Of a stretch of DNA of 62,597 nucleotides, positions 1 to 9,898 are shown piece by piece. The stretch lies in assembly GCA_029975295.1 (NCBI GenBank), contig JARKPK010000183.1, positions 1 through 62,597 of the forward strand, read 5' to 3'. Origin of the DNA: Thermoguttaceae bacterium. Its GTDB lineage: Bacteria; Planctomycetota; Planctomycetia; Pirellulales; Thermoguttaceae. The notes beneath the pieces were generated by a model. It ran no database searches, was not told the origin of the DNA, and saw only the letters and a program-made list of their open reading frames with translations. Numbering within the stretch: position 1 is the stretch's first letter; each line of letters begins with the position of its first letter. Position numbers and translations under genes: made by a program.

Positions 1-97
1 CGCAAGTGGCGACGGCGGTGAAAGATACGGCGCGAGACTGCACCGCTTCGCAGCGGTTCGCATCGGTTTGCACCGCCGCGGGCCGCCCAGATGAAAG

Positions 98-171
98 TAT
101 CCCCGACAGGATTCGAACCTGTAACCTTCGGCTCCGGAGGCCGACGCTCTATCCAATTGAGCCACGGGGAC
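98..171 (-). tRNA. tRNA-Arg (anticodon CCG)
   Basis: Read on the minus strand the segment folds as a complete cloverleaf of 74 nt. It has a 7-bp acceptor stem (first pair G-U), a D arm with GCTC/GAGC, an anticodon stem TCGGC/GCCGA around loop CTCCGGA, and a T arm ACAGG/CCTGT around TTCGAAT. The loop gives anticodon CCG, which reads the arginine codon CGG. The 3' CCA is not encoded. The discriminator base is A. Confidence 0.95.
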
Positions 172-547
172 CTGATTGTTGTTTGCAACGCTGATTGTGT
201 TTAGGCCAAGGCGCACTCAGTTCAATTGACAAACTTGTCCACGAAGCGCATGCGCCCTAAACACTCGGGTCAGCGGCAAACGCTCATCATCTTGGAATTA
301 TAGCGAGTTTCTCGCTGGCGCAAAGCAGTCCCGGCGGGCCCGATAAAGAGAAGCACGCTCTGGGGTAACGAGTCGGTTGCGATGGCCCAGGAATCACAAA
401 CCGCAAAGGTGGCGACATCCCGCTTCAAAAGGGGAAATGCCACGAGCGGCCCAAGCGAGCCTTCCGTGCCGTTGGGCCGCTTAACGGCAACCGCAGCAAA
501 ATTTGCTAACGTGAGGCCTAAATCGGACTCGGCGCCAACTGTTTTAG
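172..547. other. Intergenic region between two tRNA genes
   Basis: This 376-bp stretch between tRNA-Arg and tRNA-Ala has short open frames on both strands, but none has a ribosome binding site or family-like composition. It presumably contains the tRNA-Arg promoter on the minus strand, but I could not settle on convincing -35 and -10 boxes. Confidence 0.6.
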
Positions 548-620
548 TGGAGACGACCGGGATCGAACCGGCAACCCCAGGCTTGCAAAGCCTGTGCTCT
601 CCCAATTGAGCTACGTCCCC
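548..620 (-). tRNA. tRNA-Ala (anticodon TGC)
   Basis: On the minus strand this 73-nt segment forms a full cloverleaf. The acceptor stem is GGGGACG/CGTCTCC, the D arm GCTC/GAGC, the anticodon stem CAGGC/GCCTG around TTTGCAA, and the T arm carries TTCGATC. Anticodon TGC specifies alanine. The 3' CCA is not encoded. Confidence 0.95.
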
Positions 621-1271
621 GAATGGCGTATGTCAGTCGTTCCTCGGCGATCACAACGCCGGCCTCCGCGAGCGAACCGCGCAGCGCCGTGACCGGCCGG
701 CACCGCCCCCCTCAGCAATAACGATTGGCCTTGCCCGGCTTTGCCCTAGGTCTCTGGCCTCGCTGATGGACATCGTGCCGAACCGGCGCGGTCGGCTGCT
801 CGCCAACGGCATGCTCGGCAATCCGACGCCCAAGTGCAGCAAACGCCCGACGAACGACCCGATTCTAATCGATTTCGCGTGCCGGGAGAAGCGGCACTAC
901 CGGCAGAAGGCGGCCGCCGGCGGCCGCGTAGCCCGTAATCCGCCACCGCCGGGCTTGTGCGGCCGGAATCATGCCGACTGAGTTGGGTCTATCTACCTTC
1001 GGTTGGTGTCTGCCACTGCCGTTATTGGAGCGTGAACCGGGCTCGAAGCGAGTGTTCCAGGGAAGTGCCTTCGTTGCGGCGGGTGTCGCTTGACACCCGT
1101 TCTTTCTATGCGACACTACTATTGCCCCTCGGATTAGTAATGCAACGAGCCCGACCAACGAGAGGCCGGTTTGTCGCCAGTGTCAACCCGCCGTTGTGCT
1201 TCTTGTCTGAGGGTCAGAGCCCGTCTGCTTGACTTGGCAGAGCCGTTCTGTTGATGTTGGGGTTTCTGACC
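621..1271. other. Intergenic region without a recognisable gene
   Basis: About 650 bp between tRNA-Ala and the first zinc-ribbon gene. Short frames exist on both strands, but they lack ribosome binding sites and protein-like composition. I see no convincing RNA gene. Confidence 0.55.
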
Positions 1272-1946
1272 ATGCCGATCCCAGTGATCTGTCCTGGCTG
1301 CAAGAAGAGTTTTCGCGTCAGCGAGAAGTTCGCCGGCCGCAAGGGAAACTGCCCCAACTGCAAACACGAAATCACCGTTCCCGCCGCGGCACCGGAAATC
1401 AAAGTGCACGCGCCCGAAGCTTTTGGGTCGGGCGGAAAGACCACAACCGGCGAATTGATCACCAAACCGATTGCACGACGGACCGTGCAGTGGAATCCGG
1501 TACTGGCGACTGTTGTTGTGGGCGCCAGCATGCTGATCCTGTTGATCGCGTTCGTCGGCGGCAAGGCGGGCATTTGGTCGCGTTGGACGATTGCGCCGGC
1601 CTTGCTGCTCCTGTCGCCGGTTCTGGCGGTCGCAGCCTATGCGGTTCTTCGAGACGACGAAACCGAGCCCCATCGCGGCAAGTTTCTTTGGTACCGTGCT
1701 CTGATTTGCGGCGCTGCCTACGCCTTCCTTTGGGGCGGTTTCGAGTACCTTGGGGCATACGGCCTGCTGACCGGTGAGCTTTGGACCTGGCTCATCATCC
1801 TCCCCCCCTTTGTGGCTGTCGGTGGGTTGCTCGCCTTGGCTACGTTCGATCTCGACTTCGGCAACGGTTCGCTGCACTTCGGCTTCTTCGCCCTGGTCAC
1901 CATCTTGTTGCGGGTGACCGCAGGCATCGCTTGGCCGTGGCAATAG
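1272..1946 (+). CDS. Zinc-ribbon multi-pass membrane protein of unknown function
   Basis: The protein starts with a zinc ribbon: CPGC at about residue 7 and CPNC some 19 residues later, a pair spaced to bind one zinc ion. A short linker follows, and then about five hydrophobic segments filling residues 75-220, so the ribbon should sit on the cytoplasmic side of a membrane protein. This architecture is common among uncharacterised planctomycete proteins. The frame is also open from TTG 1251 and ATG 1254. I chose ATG 1272 because it places the start directly before the ribbon, as in related proteins. No partner gene is adjacent, and I cannot assign a function. Confidence 0.75.
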   Translation: MPIPVICPGCKKSFRVSEKFAGRKGNCPNCKHEITVPAAAPEIKVHAPEAFGSGGKTTTGELITKPIARRTVQWNPVLATVVVGASMLILLIAFVGGKAGIWSRWTIAPALLLLSPVLAVAAYAVLRDDETEPHRGKFLWYRALICGAAYAFLWGGFEYLGAYGLLTGELWTWLIILPPFVAVGGLLALATFDLDFGNGSLHFGFFALVTILLRVTAGIAWPWQ

Positions 1947-2196
1947 ACGGCTGGCCGAGAGTCGCGGCCCGCGTCGATGCTGCCGGCAGAAAGGGAACGC
2001 AATCCCCTGGGAAACCCAAGCCAAATACCAACACAATAAGACTGCGGAAAACAATAAACTGCCCAAAAGGGCGGAACGCGCCATCGGGTCGCTTCGCCGT
2101 GGCGGCGGGCATTGCTCGTGATCATCTGGCCCAACGTAGAGAAGCGATGGTGCCAAACAGGCCACCCGTTTCTTCCTTTGGGATCCTGAGACGGCC

Positions 2197-2235
2197 AAAA
2201 AAGAGAACAGGGTGCGGCCGACGGGCTGCACCCTG
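2197..2235 (-). terminator. Rho-independent terminator downstream of csrA
   Basis: On the minus strand an 8-bp perfect stem (CAGGGTGC/GCACCCTG, forward 2208-2215 and 2228-2235) closes a 12-nt loop. It is followed at once by the U-rich run TTCTCTTTTTT. It lies about 115 bp beyond the csrA stop and faces the right way to end that transcript. Confidence 0.8.
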
Positions 2236-2349
2236 ATGAAGGCCAGAATTGTGCGAAGGACAGAAACGCGAATCGAAGCGATTAAGTCAAAAAGTCCACG
2301 TTAACCGTGTTGATCACCGGCAATGACGGCACTGCCCGCATCAATACAG

Positions 2350-2571
2350 CTACTCTTCCGCCCCGTTGGAATCGGACTTAGATTGCGCTTTCTCGCGATG
2401 CACCGACTCGTTTCGCTGAATGGCGTCGAACACCTCGCGACGATGCACGGGCACCTCTTTCGGGGCCTCGACACCCAGCCGAACCTTGTCGCCGCGAATT
2501 TCGACGACCACGATCGTAATGTCATCATTGATGACAATACTCTCGTTCTTCTTGCGCGATAAAACCAACAT
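2350..2571 (-). CDS. csrA: Carbon storage regulator CsrA
   Basis: A 73-residue RNA-binding translational regulator that dimerises and binds GGA motifs in mRNA leaders. The N-terminus [14 protein letters not shown] is the family signature. It is followed by the strand-rich stretch [22 protein letters not shown] and the helix [13 protein letters not shown] typical of CsrA/RsmA. The C-terminal tail of about 15 residues is charged and variable. An upstream extension of the frame to 2658 is not family-like, so the start is ATG 2571, preceded by AAGGA. A promoter lies at 2662-2689 and a terminator at 2197-2235, so the gene appears monocistronic. Its RNA targets cannot be read from here. Confidence 0.95.
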   Translation of the reverse strand: MLVLSRKKNESIVINDDITIVVVEIRGDKVRLGVEAPKEVPVHRREVFDAIQRNESVHREKAQSKSDSNGAEE

Positions 2572-3611
2572 GGTACGTTCCTTCGCTTTCTTTCCGAGAG
2601 TGCCTATTCTTGCACCCCCAGGCGAACCACGGGCGAGCGCGCATGGCACCGCCATCAATCTACAATACTCCCCCTGCTAGCGATGTCAAGTTGTCAAGCC
2701 CCCGTTCACGGGGAATTTCGCTCCAAGTGGCACGGTTTTGGCACACAATCGCTAAATCCCGTAACCGTTCGCAACAAAACTAACACAGCGATCCGCCCGC
2801 ACGAAAGCATCACAACATCTATTCCCAGTGCAGTTTACGGCGACTGCACCTTCCGCTTCGTCAACGCACAATGTTCGAACAGAGACAGAACTCGCGGGAA
2901 GTGGACAACAACGTGCCCATCAAGCTGGCGCCCAATTGCGGCAGTCGGCCTGATTGAACCGCGTTGCCGACATTGCGAGCCGTTCTGGAGCGTCCATAGG
3001 GAGTGGAGCTGCCGCCCGAGGCGACCGCATCGGGGTCGCAGCCGACGTCGGCGGACTGTTGGCGAGCTATTCGCTCCGAACCGAGTAGCCCGTTGAAATT
3101 TGCAAGCACACTTGGTAGCGGTTGCAATCTATTTTGCCCACAAGGGCTTGTGCACGCGTTTTGTTTTTCGACAGGCTGCTAGTCCAAGCGTTCGGTTCGC
3201 GCAGAGGCAACCCGCTGGAATTAACAACATCCGAGGCCACGGACATCGGACGGATCGCAGACAAATCAAATTCGATACACCATCGCCCTATGTGTTGCGA
3301 CAACAAACCAGTGGCAGCAACCTCAAACGGTCCTCGGGCCAAACGCTCCAAGCGATTCTTGGCCCCGAATCGTCTTAGGCAGCCATGCTTTCCGCCATTA
3401 GGCCGGCCCCAGAGCCTTCGTGGCGGAACGCGCACCGCATTGATTGATGACAAGGCAAAATCGGTTGTGCCGTTTCCAGCGGTTCGGAGCAGGGCCTTTT
3501 GCCCGCGGAAAATGCGTGTGCAACCTTGTTGTGCATCGCGATTAGGCCGATTAAGATGAACCGAAGGGGCTGGCTATTCTGAAGCCTCTTTCTCGTCTTT
3601 CGGTTCGTCGT
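2572..3611. other. Long intergenic region (csrA leader and promoter, otherwise empty)
   Basis: About 1 kb between csrA and the second zinc-ribbon gene. The first 120 bp hold the csrA leader and promoter. Beyond that I find only short, compositionally random frames. The base composition around 2690-2880 and 3063-3300 is less GC-rich than the neighbouring genes, which fits non-coding DNA. Confidence 0.55.
2662..2689 (-). promoter_or_regulatory. Sigma70-like promoter of csrA
   Basis: On the minus strand TTGACA (forward 2684-2689) and TATTGT (forward 2662-2667) are separated by 16 bp, close to the housekeeping consensus. The predicted transcript would start near 2655 and carry a leader of about 80 nt before the csrA ATG. 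A second TTGACA-like hexamer overlaps just upstream. Confidence 0.6.
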
Positions 3612-3641
3612 TTGGTTACCGCTCGCGCGAAGGATTTCGAC

Positions 3642-4409
3642 GTGATCGAGTTCCTTTGTCCCAATGGGCATAAGATCCAGTGTGGCGACAGCCAAGCTGG
3701 AAAACGCGCCAAGTGCCCGCGTTGCGGAGCCATGTTCCTCGTGCCCCAGAAAGAAGACGCCTCGCTGGACGGCCCCGTGGCCGAGGCGGCCGCAGAGCCA
3801 GCAGGTGTCGGACAGAGGCGAGGCAGCCGAGAGCCGCAAATCGAATTCCTCTGCCCCAATGGGCATCGTTTGCACGGGCCAGCCAGTTTGCAGGGGCGTC
3901 TCGGGCAGTGTCCCGATTGCGGTTCGCGTTTTCGCATTCCCATTTACGACGAGGGCAACGACGACGAGCAGGCCGAGTTGGGCATCGAAATGGGACGGGC
4001 CGACGGGCGTCGCAGTTCGGATTCGCGAATCACCCCTCCGGAGATCAGTTTCGAAGGATCTTCGCGAGCCAAGGACGAGGACGAGGACGAGCAAGTGCCC
4101 GACAACCCCTCCGATGCGATGAGAACTGATATTTCTGCTAGCGATTCCGCTTTAGGGGCAATCCATCCTTTGGGGGCGATTTTCGCCAAGCTATGGGTCG
4201 AGAAGGCCCGCGGAGCGACGTTTGAACTCGTCTTTGATGACCAGCGGGTTCTGACGCCCGACGCGTTCATCAAGACATTGTCGCCGCCCAGCCATGGGGT
4301 ATTCGCGATCAAAGAGTCGAACGGGACGATCACCCTAGAGGCCGTTGCTTGGGAAGCTGTCCAGCGGCTTGTGGTTCGAAACCTCAAACGCATGCCGGAA
4401 GGCTCCTGA
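3642..4409 (+). CDS. Protein with two zinc ribbons, unknown function
   Basis: The protein has two near-identical zinc-ribbon modules. Each opens with IEFLCPNGH and closes with a CPxC knuckle: CPRCG in the first and CPDCG in the second. A linker of about 60 residues that becomes acidic (EDEDEQ) leads to a roughly 100-residue C-terminal domain without a recognised motif. No membrane segment is visible. The duplicated CPNGH ribbon is typical of large planctomycete families of unknown role. The frame is open from TTG 3612. GTG 3642 places the start immediately before the first ribbon and is my choice, though the upstream start is possible. Confidence 0.7.
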   Translation: MIEFLCPNGHKIQCGDSQAGKRAKCPRCGAMFLVPQKEDASLDGPVAEAAAEPAGVGQRRGSREPQIEFLCPNGHRLHGPASLQGRLGQCPDCGSRFRIPIYDEGNDDEQAELGIEMGRADGRRSSDSRITPPEISFEGSSRAKDEDEDEQVPDNPSDAMRTDISASDSALGAIHPLGAIFAKLWVEKARGATFELVFDDQRVLTPDAFIKTLSPPSHGVFAIKESNGTITLEAVAWEAVQRLVVRNLKRMPEGS

Positions 4410-4900
4410 GGCGTTGCCCCGGCCCTATGCTGCATACTCCTTTGAATTGCCGCAAGAGCGGCAGCCTTCTATCTTTTGTCCGTCTCGCGATTCAGACATG
4501 CCTACAAGAGTGCCTCGGTCTTCGGATGCCCCCCGGTAGCCGGACGGACGGAGTCGGTCGCAGTCGCAATGCCTTGCCAATCAGCCCGAAACCCGTTAAG
4601 TTTCATGGTTCGTTCCGTGTCGTTCCCGTGGCAGCACGGGGCGGGGATGCGTGGTCTGCCAAGTTGAAAATGATTGGCAACTCGCCGCAGCCGGATTGCC
4701 CGGCAGTGACGAAGACCCCGTTGCTTGGGTCAACCGTCGACGTCCTTTCGAATGTGTCGGACCGCCCAGGCGCGTTGGCAACGGCCGGATTGCCATTCGG
4801 GCATGGGAACGTCGCGGCTACAGCAGGGTTTGTTTGCGCCCCCGTTCGGACTGGTTGCAGTAAACGGCGACCGCCTTCGGCTCGGCGATGGAGATAGGTC
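4410..4900. other. Intergenic region upstream of the acyl-carrier cluster
   Basis: About 490 bp before the ketosynthase gene. One short plus-strand frame (4651-4863, 70 codons, GTG start) has moderately protein-like composition but no ribosome binding site or recognisable motif, so I do not call it. The promoter of the downstream cluster is expected here, but no clear boxes stand out. Confidence 0.5.
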
Positions 4901-6151
4901 ATGGACGAAGGGCGTCCGGACACAGTTCGAGTGGTCATCACCGGGATCGGCTTGACGGCCCCGAACGGCAACTCCCTAAACGAGTTCCGCGCTGCGCTGT
5001 TGGCCGGCAAGAGCGGGGTTGTCCCGTACGAAACACGGTACTTCGGATCGACCGTGGCGGGCGTTTGCCACTTCGACGAGTTGCGCTACCAGAAGAAAAA
5101 GGATATCCGCCGCGGCACGCGGGCCGGCAGCATCGGCATTTACTGCGCCAACGAGGCCCTGGCCGACGCCCAAATCGATCCGGGGTCCCTCGATCGCTCC
5201 CGGGTGGGCATCTATATCGGTGTTACCGAACACGGAAACGTGGAGACGGAGAACGAGGTCTTTCAGCTCAAGGGCTACGATTACGACACACAGTATTGGT
5301 CGCACCACCACAACCCGCGCACGGTGGCCAATAATCCCGCAGGCGAAATTTCGTTGAACCTGCGAATCACCGGACCGCACTATACGATCGGCGCAGCCTG
5401 TGCGGCCGGCAACGCGGGTGTGATTCAGGGAGTTCAGATGCTGCGTCTGGGCGAGTGCGACGTGGCGATTTGCGGCGGCGTTTCCGAAAGCATTCACACG
5501 TTCGGCATCTTCGCCAGCTTCCACAGCCAAGGCGCTTTGGCGCGTCACGACGATCCGACGCGGGCTTCGCGTCCCTTCGACCTCGACCGCAACGGAATCG
5601 TCGTGGCCGAGGGCGGTTGTATTTTCGTGCTGGAGCGTTTAGCCGATGCAGTGTCGCGGGGCGCACGGTGCTACGGCGAGGTTGTCGGATATGCCCTGAA
5701 TAGCGACGCGGTGGATTTCGTGCTGCCCGACGCGCAACGCCAAGCCGAGTGCATGGCGGCTGCGTTGCGGCGCGCGGGAATCGGGCCGAACGAAGTGGAC
5801 ATCGTCAGCACCCATGCCACGGGCACCAGCAGCGGCGATGCGCAGGAGTGCGCCGCATTGCGGACGGTGTTCAACGGCTCGCCGCGGGTGCACTTCAACA
5901 ATACGAAAAGCTACATCGGTCATGCCATGGGAGCGGCCGGCGCCCTCGAGTTGGCCGGCAATTTGCCCGCCTTCGACGACGGCATCTGCCATCCGACCAT
6001 CAATCTTGACCGTTTAGACCCGGAGTGCGAATTGCCGAACCTCGTCGTGGGTCAACCAAAACAGCTCGGCCGGGTAGAAACGATATTGAACAATTCGTTC
6101 GGAATGCTCGGGATCAATTCAGCCGTGGTTGTTCGCCGGTGCGAAGGATAG
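4901..6151 (+). CDS. Beta-ketoacyl-ACP synthase (FabF-like)
   Basis: A thiolase-fold condensing enzyme of 416 residues that would extend an acyl-ACP or acyl-thioester by two carbons with malonyl-ACP. The catalytic triad is visible: Cys167 in GAACAAG, His305 in STHATGTSSGD and His341 in KSYIGHAMGAAG. Lys336 also matches the family. Overall length fits FabF (about 410). The start ATG is preceded by GGAG at a suitable distance. It heads a plus-strand group with an acyl carrier protein, two FAD desaturase-like enzymes, a FabZ-like dehydratase and a FabI-like reductase. This suggests a dedicated acyl or polyene product rather than housekeeping fatty acids. The precise substrate cannot be read from the sequence. 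Confidence 0.92.
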   Translation: MDEGRPDTVRVVITGIGLTAPNGNSLNEFRAALLAGKSGVVPYETRYFGSTVAGVCHFDELRYQKKKDIRRGTRAGSIGIYCANEALADAQIDPGSLDRSRVGIYIGVTEHGNVETENEVFQLKGYDYDTQYWSHHHNPRTVANNPAGEISLNLRITGPHYTIGAACAAGNAGVIQGVQMLRLGECDVAICGGVSESIHTFGIFASFHSQGALARHDDPTRASRPFDLDRNGIVVAEGGCIFVLERLADAVSRGARCYGEVVGYALNSDAVDFVLPDAQRQAECMAAALRRAGIGPNEVDIVSTHATGTSSGDAQECAALRTVFNGSPRVHFNNTKSYIGHAMGAAGALELAGNLPAFDDGICHPTINLDRLDPECELPNLVVGQPKQLGRVETILNNSFGMLGINSAVVVRRCEG

Positions 6152-6447
6152 CCCCGTCGCTTTCCGGCCCGGTGAAACACGAACCACGCTTTGTGAATAA
6201 TGAACTTTCGGAGGTTTGTGAATTGCGAAGGGACGTGTGCGCGGGCGCATTCGCTCGGTTGTGTTTCGCTCCCATTAAGTGCTCGTCGCAGAGCGGGGAA
6301 TCGAGACGCGACCAACTTTGGCGAAGGATGCGAGAATACGGGCGGCAGACGCCATGAACACATCCGGTTCGCGGCCGAAGCGGCGTGTTGCTTTCACCAG
6401 AGCCCAGTGCGTGTTTACGCAGCTTTGTCCAGACATCTAACGGGGAT

Positions 6448-6717
6448 ATGCAAGACATGACCGTTGCCGAGATACGTCAAGCGGTGATCGACATTCTTTC
6501 CGATATTGCTCCGGACCAAGACCTTTCTGCGCTGAATGACGAGATGAGCTTTCGAGAGCAGCTCGAAATGGACAGCATGGACTTCCTCGACATCGTCATG
6601 GAGCTCCGCAAGCGCTACCGAATTCAGATTCCCGAGGAAGACTACCCGCAACTGGCCAGCATGGCGAGCACCGTGGCCTATCTCGAACCGATCATGAAAG
6701 ACATGCCGAAAAAGTAA
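6448..6717 (+). CDS. Acyl carrier protein
   Basis: An 89-residue acyl carrier protein whose phosphopantetheine arm would carry the growing chain between cluster enzymes. The attachment serine is Ser43 in MDSMDFLDIVMELRK. This matches the DSL-type motif, with Met in place of Leu after the serine. It is acidic and helical throughout, and its length fits ACP. ATG 6448 is chosen, with a second in-frame ATG at 6457. The frame upstream is not ACP-like. It lies 296 bp after the ketosynthase and 108 bp before the first FAD enzyme, so it is probably dedicated to this pathway. Confidence 0.92.
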   Translation: MQDMTVAEIRQAVIDILSDIAPDQDLSALNDEMSFREQLEMDSMDFLDIVMELRKRYRIQIPEEDYPQLASMASTVAYLEPIMKDMPKK

Positions 6718-6825
6718 ACCGGCGGCGGCAACGTCGGAAGCCAAGCCGCGGCTGACAAAGCGAGGACTCCACCAACAGCAGCCTCGCCCATTAGGAACAA
6801 CTTCTTTCAAACCCATGGACCGGCC

Positions 6826-8229
6826 GTGGATTACGATACGATCATCATCGGGGCGGGAATGTCGGGCTTGGCCGCCGGAATCCGCTTGGCCTTGGCCGGC
6901 CAATCCGTGTGCATCGTCGAACAGCACAGCGTCATCGGCGGTTTGAACTCGTATTACAAGCGTCATGGCCGCCGCTGCGATGTGGGCCTGCATGCCCTTA
7001 CGAACTGCGCCTCGCCTTCCGACCGGCGCGCACCGCTGAACCGGCTCTTGCGTCAGCTCCGAATCGGACGAAACGAGTGGGCATTGCGGCCGCAACGATC
7101 GTCGCGGATAGCGTTTCCGGGCGTTGAACTGCGTTTCAATAACGACTTCCTTCTGTTGTGCGAACAGGTTCGGCAGCACTTCGGCGAAGAGGCCGCCCAT
7201 TTGCAGCGTCTCGCGCAATCGCTGCCCGCGTACGATCAATATGCCGATCCCTCGCTGCAAACCTCGGCGCGGCAGTTTGTCGCCGGTTTCATCCGCGATC
7301 CGCTTTTGGCCGAAATGCTTCTTTGTCCCCTGCTCTTTTACGGCGGGCCGACCGAACATGACATGACCGTCGGGCAATTCGCGGTGCTGTTCCGCTCGAT
7401 CTTTCTCGAAGGATTGGCCCGGCCAGCCGAGGGCGTGCGTGTCATCCTCCAGTCGCTCAGTCATCAATTCCGGCGGTTGGGCGGCGAGCTGCGCATCCGC
7501 GCCCGCGTGGCCGAATTACTGACGCGCCACGGCGCGATTCAACGGGTGCGTTTTGCTGACGGCCGGGAGGCCGCTGCCCGACGGGTGATCTCATCAGCCG
7601 GATTTTACGAAACGATGCGGCTGTGCGGGCCGTCTTACGGCACGGTCGGCGCCGACGCCAAGCGCATGTCGTTCGTCGAGGCCGTTGTGCGGCTCAGCAG
7701 GCCGACGGAGCAGTTCGGCCGAAACGATTCCATCGTGTTTTTCAATCGTAGCGAGCAGTTCGCCTACCAACGGCCCAAAGGATTGATCGATTCGCGTTCG
7801 GGCATGGCGTGTTTTCCCGACCATTTCGAGTTCGACTCGCCCGCCGACGAGCGGGTGGTTCGGCTTTCGTGTTTAGCCGATTACGGCCATTGGGCTCGGC
7901 TGAATCGCGACGAATACACTCACGCAAAGAAAACGACGTTTGAGCAATTGGCAGCCGCTGCGGCGGAAGTCGTCGGCGATGTGCGTCCGCTGGCTGAAGA
8001 TGTCGACCTTTTCACGCCCTTGACCATCGAACGGTTCACCGGTCACGATGGCGGATCCATCTACGGCGGCACGAGCAAACGATACGACGGGACGACGCCC
8101 ATTTCCAATCTTTTCGTGTGCGGAAACGATCAGGGATTGGTTGGTGTTGTCGGCGCCCTGATGAGCGGAATCACAGTGGCCAATCGGCATGTCCTTTCCG
8201 AAAGCGGCGCCCGGACCATAACGGTCTGA
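6826..8229 (+). CDS. Phytoene-desaturase-like FAD-dependent oxidoreductase (first copy)
   Basis: A 467-residue flavoprotein of the CrtI/NAD(P)-binding amine-oxidase-like superfamily. The N-terminal Rossmann motif [10 protein letters not shown] (about residues 10-19) ends in an acidic strand (CIVEQH), followed by the family's GGLNSYYKR. The C-terminal FAD-binding segment [13 protein letters not shown] and a helix [13 protein letters not shown] close the protein. Members dehydrogenate, saturate or isomerise long hydrophobic chains, such as carotenoids, retinoids and acyl chains. Here the neighbouring carrier protein suggests an acyl-ACP or a released polyene as substrate, which is an inference. 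The start is GTG 6826, immediately before the canonical [11 protein letters not shown] paralogue follows 200 bp downstream. Confidence 0.88.
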   Translation: MDYDTIIIGAGMSGLAAGIRLALAGQSVCIVEQHSVIGGLNSYYKRHGRRCDVGLHALTNCASPSDRRAPLNRLLRQLRIGRNEWALRPQRSSRIAFPGVELRFNNDFLLLCEQVRQHFGEEAAHLQRLAQSLPAYDQYADPSLQTSARQFVAGFIRDPLLAEMLLCPLLFYGGPTEHDMTVGQFAVLFRSIFLEGLARPAEGVRVILQSLSHQFRRLGGELRIRARVAELLTRHGAIQRVRFADGREAAARRVISSAGFYETMRLCGPSYGTVGADAKRMSFVEAVVRLSRPTEQFGRNDSIVFFNRSEQFAYQRPKGLIDSRSGMACFPDHFEFDSPADERVVRLSCLADYGHWARLNRDEYTHAKKTTFEQLAAAAAEVVGDVRPLAEDVDLFTPLTIERFTGHDGGSIYGGTSKRYDGTTPISNLFVCGNDQGLVGVVGALMSGITVANRHVLSESGARTITV

Positions 8230-8428
8230 CCGGCCGAGGGAGGTCCTCCGGCCGTCAACTGCCAAGATTGGGTCGATCGGCCCGTCGCGGTCGCCGGACA
8301 GGTCGCCGCACCGTCGGCCCATGCCGCCCCCGGAGTCTGCTTTCGCCAACAGATGGGCGAAAGCTGCCTGCTTGATGAAGCGGCAATCCGACTTGTTGAC
8401 AAGCCAATCCGAAAGCGATGATCGACCG

Positions 8429-9898
8429 ATGAACGCACATTCTTCCCGCCAGCGCGCGGGCGACCCCCAGTTTTCTTCTTACGATGTCGTAGTGATCGGC
8501 GCCGGGTTGGCGGGGCTGACGGCGGCAAACATCTTGGGCCGCGCCGGCCACCGCGTGCTTTTGCTCGAACAGCATGACAAACTGGGCGGGCTCGCCACGT
8601 GGTTCAAACGCAAAGGGCACATTTTCGATGTCTCTTTGCACGGTTTTCCCGTGGGAATGATCAAGAGTTGCCGACGCTACTGGAGCCCCGAGATCGCCGA
8701 CGCGATCGTTCAACTCAAACGGATTCATTTCGACAATCCGATGTTCTCGCTGGAAACAACGTTCGACCGTCGCGACTTCACGCGATTGCTCGTCGAACGA
8801 TTCGGCGTCGCGCCGCCGGCGGTTGACGCGTTTTTCGACGCAGCGCGGCAAATGAACTTCTTCGACGATCAATCGGTCACGACCGCCGATTTGTTCGAGC
8901 GATACTTCCCGGGCCGCGAAGACGTGGTGCGTTTGCTAATGGAACCGATCACCTATGCGAACGGCTCAACGTTGGAAGATCCGGCCCTGACCTATGGAAT
9001 CGTTTTCTCCAATTTCATGTCGAAGGGCGTTTACACCTTCGAGGGCGGCACCGATCGTTTGATCGGAATGATGGCCGACGAGCTTCGCCGCAACGGCGTC
9101 GATGTGTGCCTGCGATGCAATGTCGATCAAGTCCTCTGCGAAGGCGGACGAGTTCGCGGGGTCTTGGTCCATGGGAGGCCGATCGCCGCCCGCGCGGTCG
9201 TTTCCAATGCCAATCTTCTGGGAACGATTTTCGACCTGGTTGATGCCCGTCATTGGCCTGCCGACTTCCTCGAACAAGCCCGACAGGTTCGCTTGAACAA
9301 TTCGAGCACGCAGGTTTATTTCGGAATCCGCGCCGGCGACACGATCGACGAAGAGCAGTGCGGCGACCTGCTGTTCACGTCAACCGCGCCGCGGTTCTGC
9401 GCTCAGTCGTTGCTCAGCCGCGACGTCACCAGCCGCACCTTCTCCTTCTACTACCCGCGGACGCGTCCCGGTCACAATCGCTGCACCATCGTGGCCAGCA
9501 TGAACTCGCAGTTTGCCGATTGGGCCGATCTGCCGCCAGAGGAGTATCGCCGCGCCAAGCAGGCCTTGATCGACGACACGCTGCAATGCCTGGAAAAGTA
9601 TGTGCCCGACGTCCGCCAACGGATCGATTGGATGGAGTGCGGAACGCCGCGGACCTTCGCCCGCTACACCAAACACTGGCAAGGAGCCAGCTTCGGCACG
9701 AAGTTCGAGGGCCTGGCCGTCAGCCGCGCCATGCCGAACGTGATCGGCGGGCTCTACCATGCCGGCAGCGTGGGCATTATCATGTCGGGCTGGCTCGGGG
9801 CCGTCAACTACGGGGTGATCGTCGCCAACGAGGTGGACGCGTTTCTGTTGAACAACAGCTCTCAGTCGTCTTTCTCCGAGGAGACCGCATTGCCGTGA
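8429..9898 (+). CDS. Phytoene-desaturase-like FAD-dependent oxidoreductase (second copy)
   Basis: A 489-residue paralogue of the preceding enzyme. It shows the dinucleotide motif [13 protein letters not shown], the acidic strand end [11 protein letters not shown], and a C-terminal FAD motif in [15 protein letters not shown]. Similarity to the first copy appears limited to fold motifs, so the two probably perform different steps. ATG 8429 is chosen, since the upstream extension to 8321 is not conserved-looking. The stop codon overlaps the start of the FabZ-like gene (GTGA), implying translational coupling. Compared with carotenoid CrtI it sits with acyl-carrier enzymes and no phytoene synthase is present, so a carotenoid role is not supported by context. 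Confidence 0.88.
   Translation: MNAHSSRQRAGDPQFSSYDVVVIGAGLAGLTAANILGRAGHRVLLLEQHDKLGGLATWFKRKGHIFDVSLHGFPVGMIKSCRRYWSPEIADAIVQLKRIHFDNPMFSLETTFDRRDFTRLLVERFGVAPPAVDAFFDAARQMNFFDDQSVTTADLFERYFPGREDVVRLLMEPITYANGSTLEDPALTYGIVFSNFMSKGVYTFEGGTDRLIGMMADELRRNGVDVCLRCNVDQVLCEGGRVRGVLVHGRPIAARAVVSNANLLGTIFDLVDARHWPADFLEQARQVRLNNSSTQVYFGIRAGDTIDEEQCGDLLFTSTAPRFCAQSLLSRDVTSRTFSFYYPRTRPGHNRCTIVASMNSQFADWADLPPEEYRRAKQALIDDTLQCLEKYVPDVRQRIDWMECGTPRTFARYTKHWQGASFGTKFEGLAVSRAMPNVIGGLYHAGSVGIIMSGWLGAVNYGVIVANEVDAFLLNNSSQSSFSEETALP

Noticed and set aside
98-620. tRNA genes as a possible integration site for a genomic island
   Set aside because: No integrase gene or duplicated tRNA 3' end was found nearby.
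1134-2231. A long minus-strand frame opposite the first zinc-ribbon gene
   Set aside because: It is Arg/Gly/Gln-rich without any motif and lies opposite a gene with a clear zinc ribbon and membrane helices. It is a GC-bias shadow.
4651-4863. A 70-codon plus-strand frame before the ketosynthase
   Set aside because: Residue composition is passable but it lacks a ribosome binding site, motif and clear third-position GC bias.
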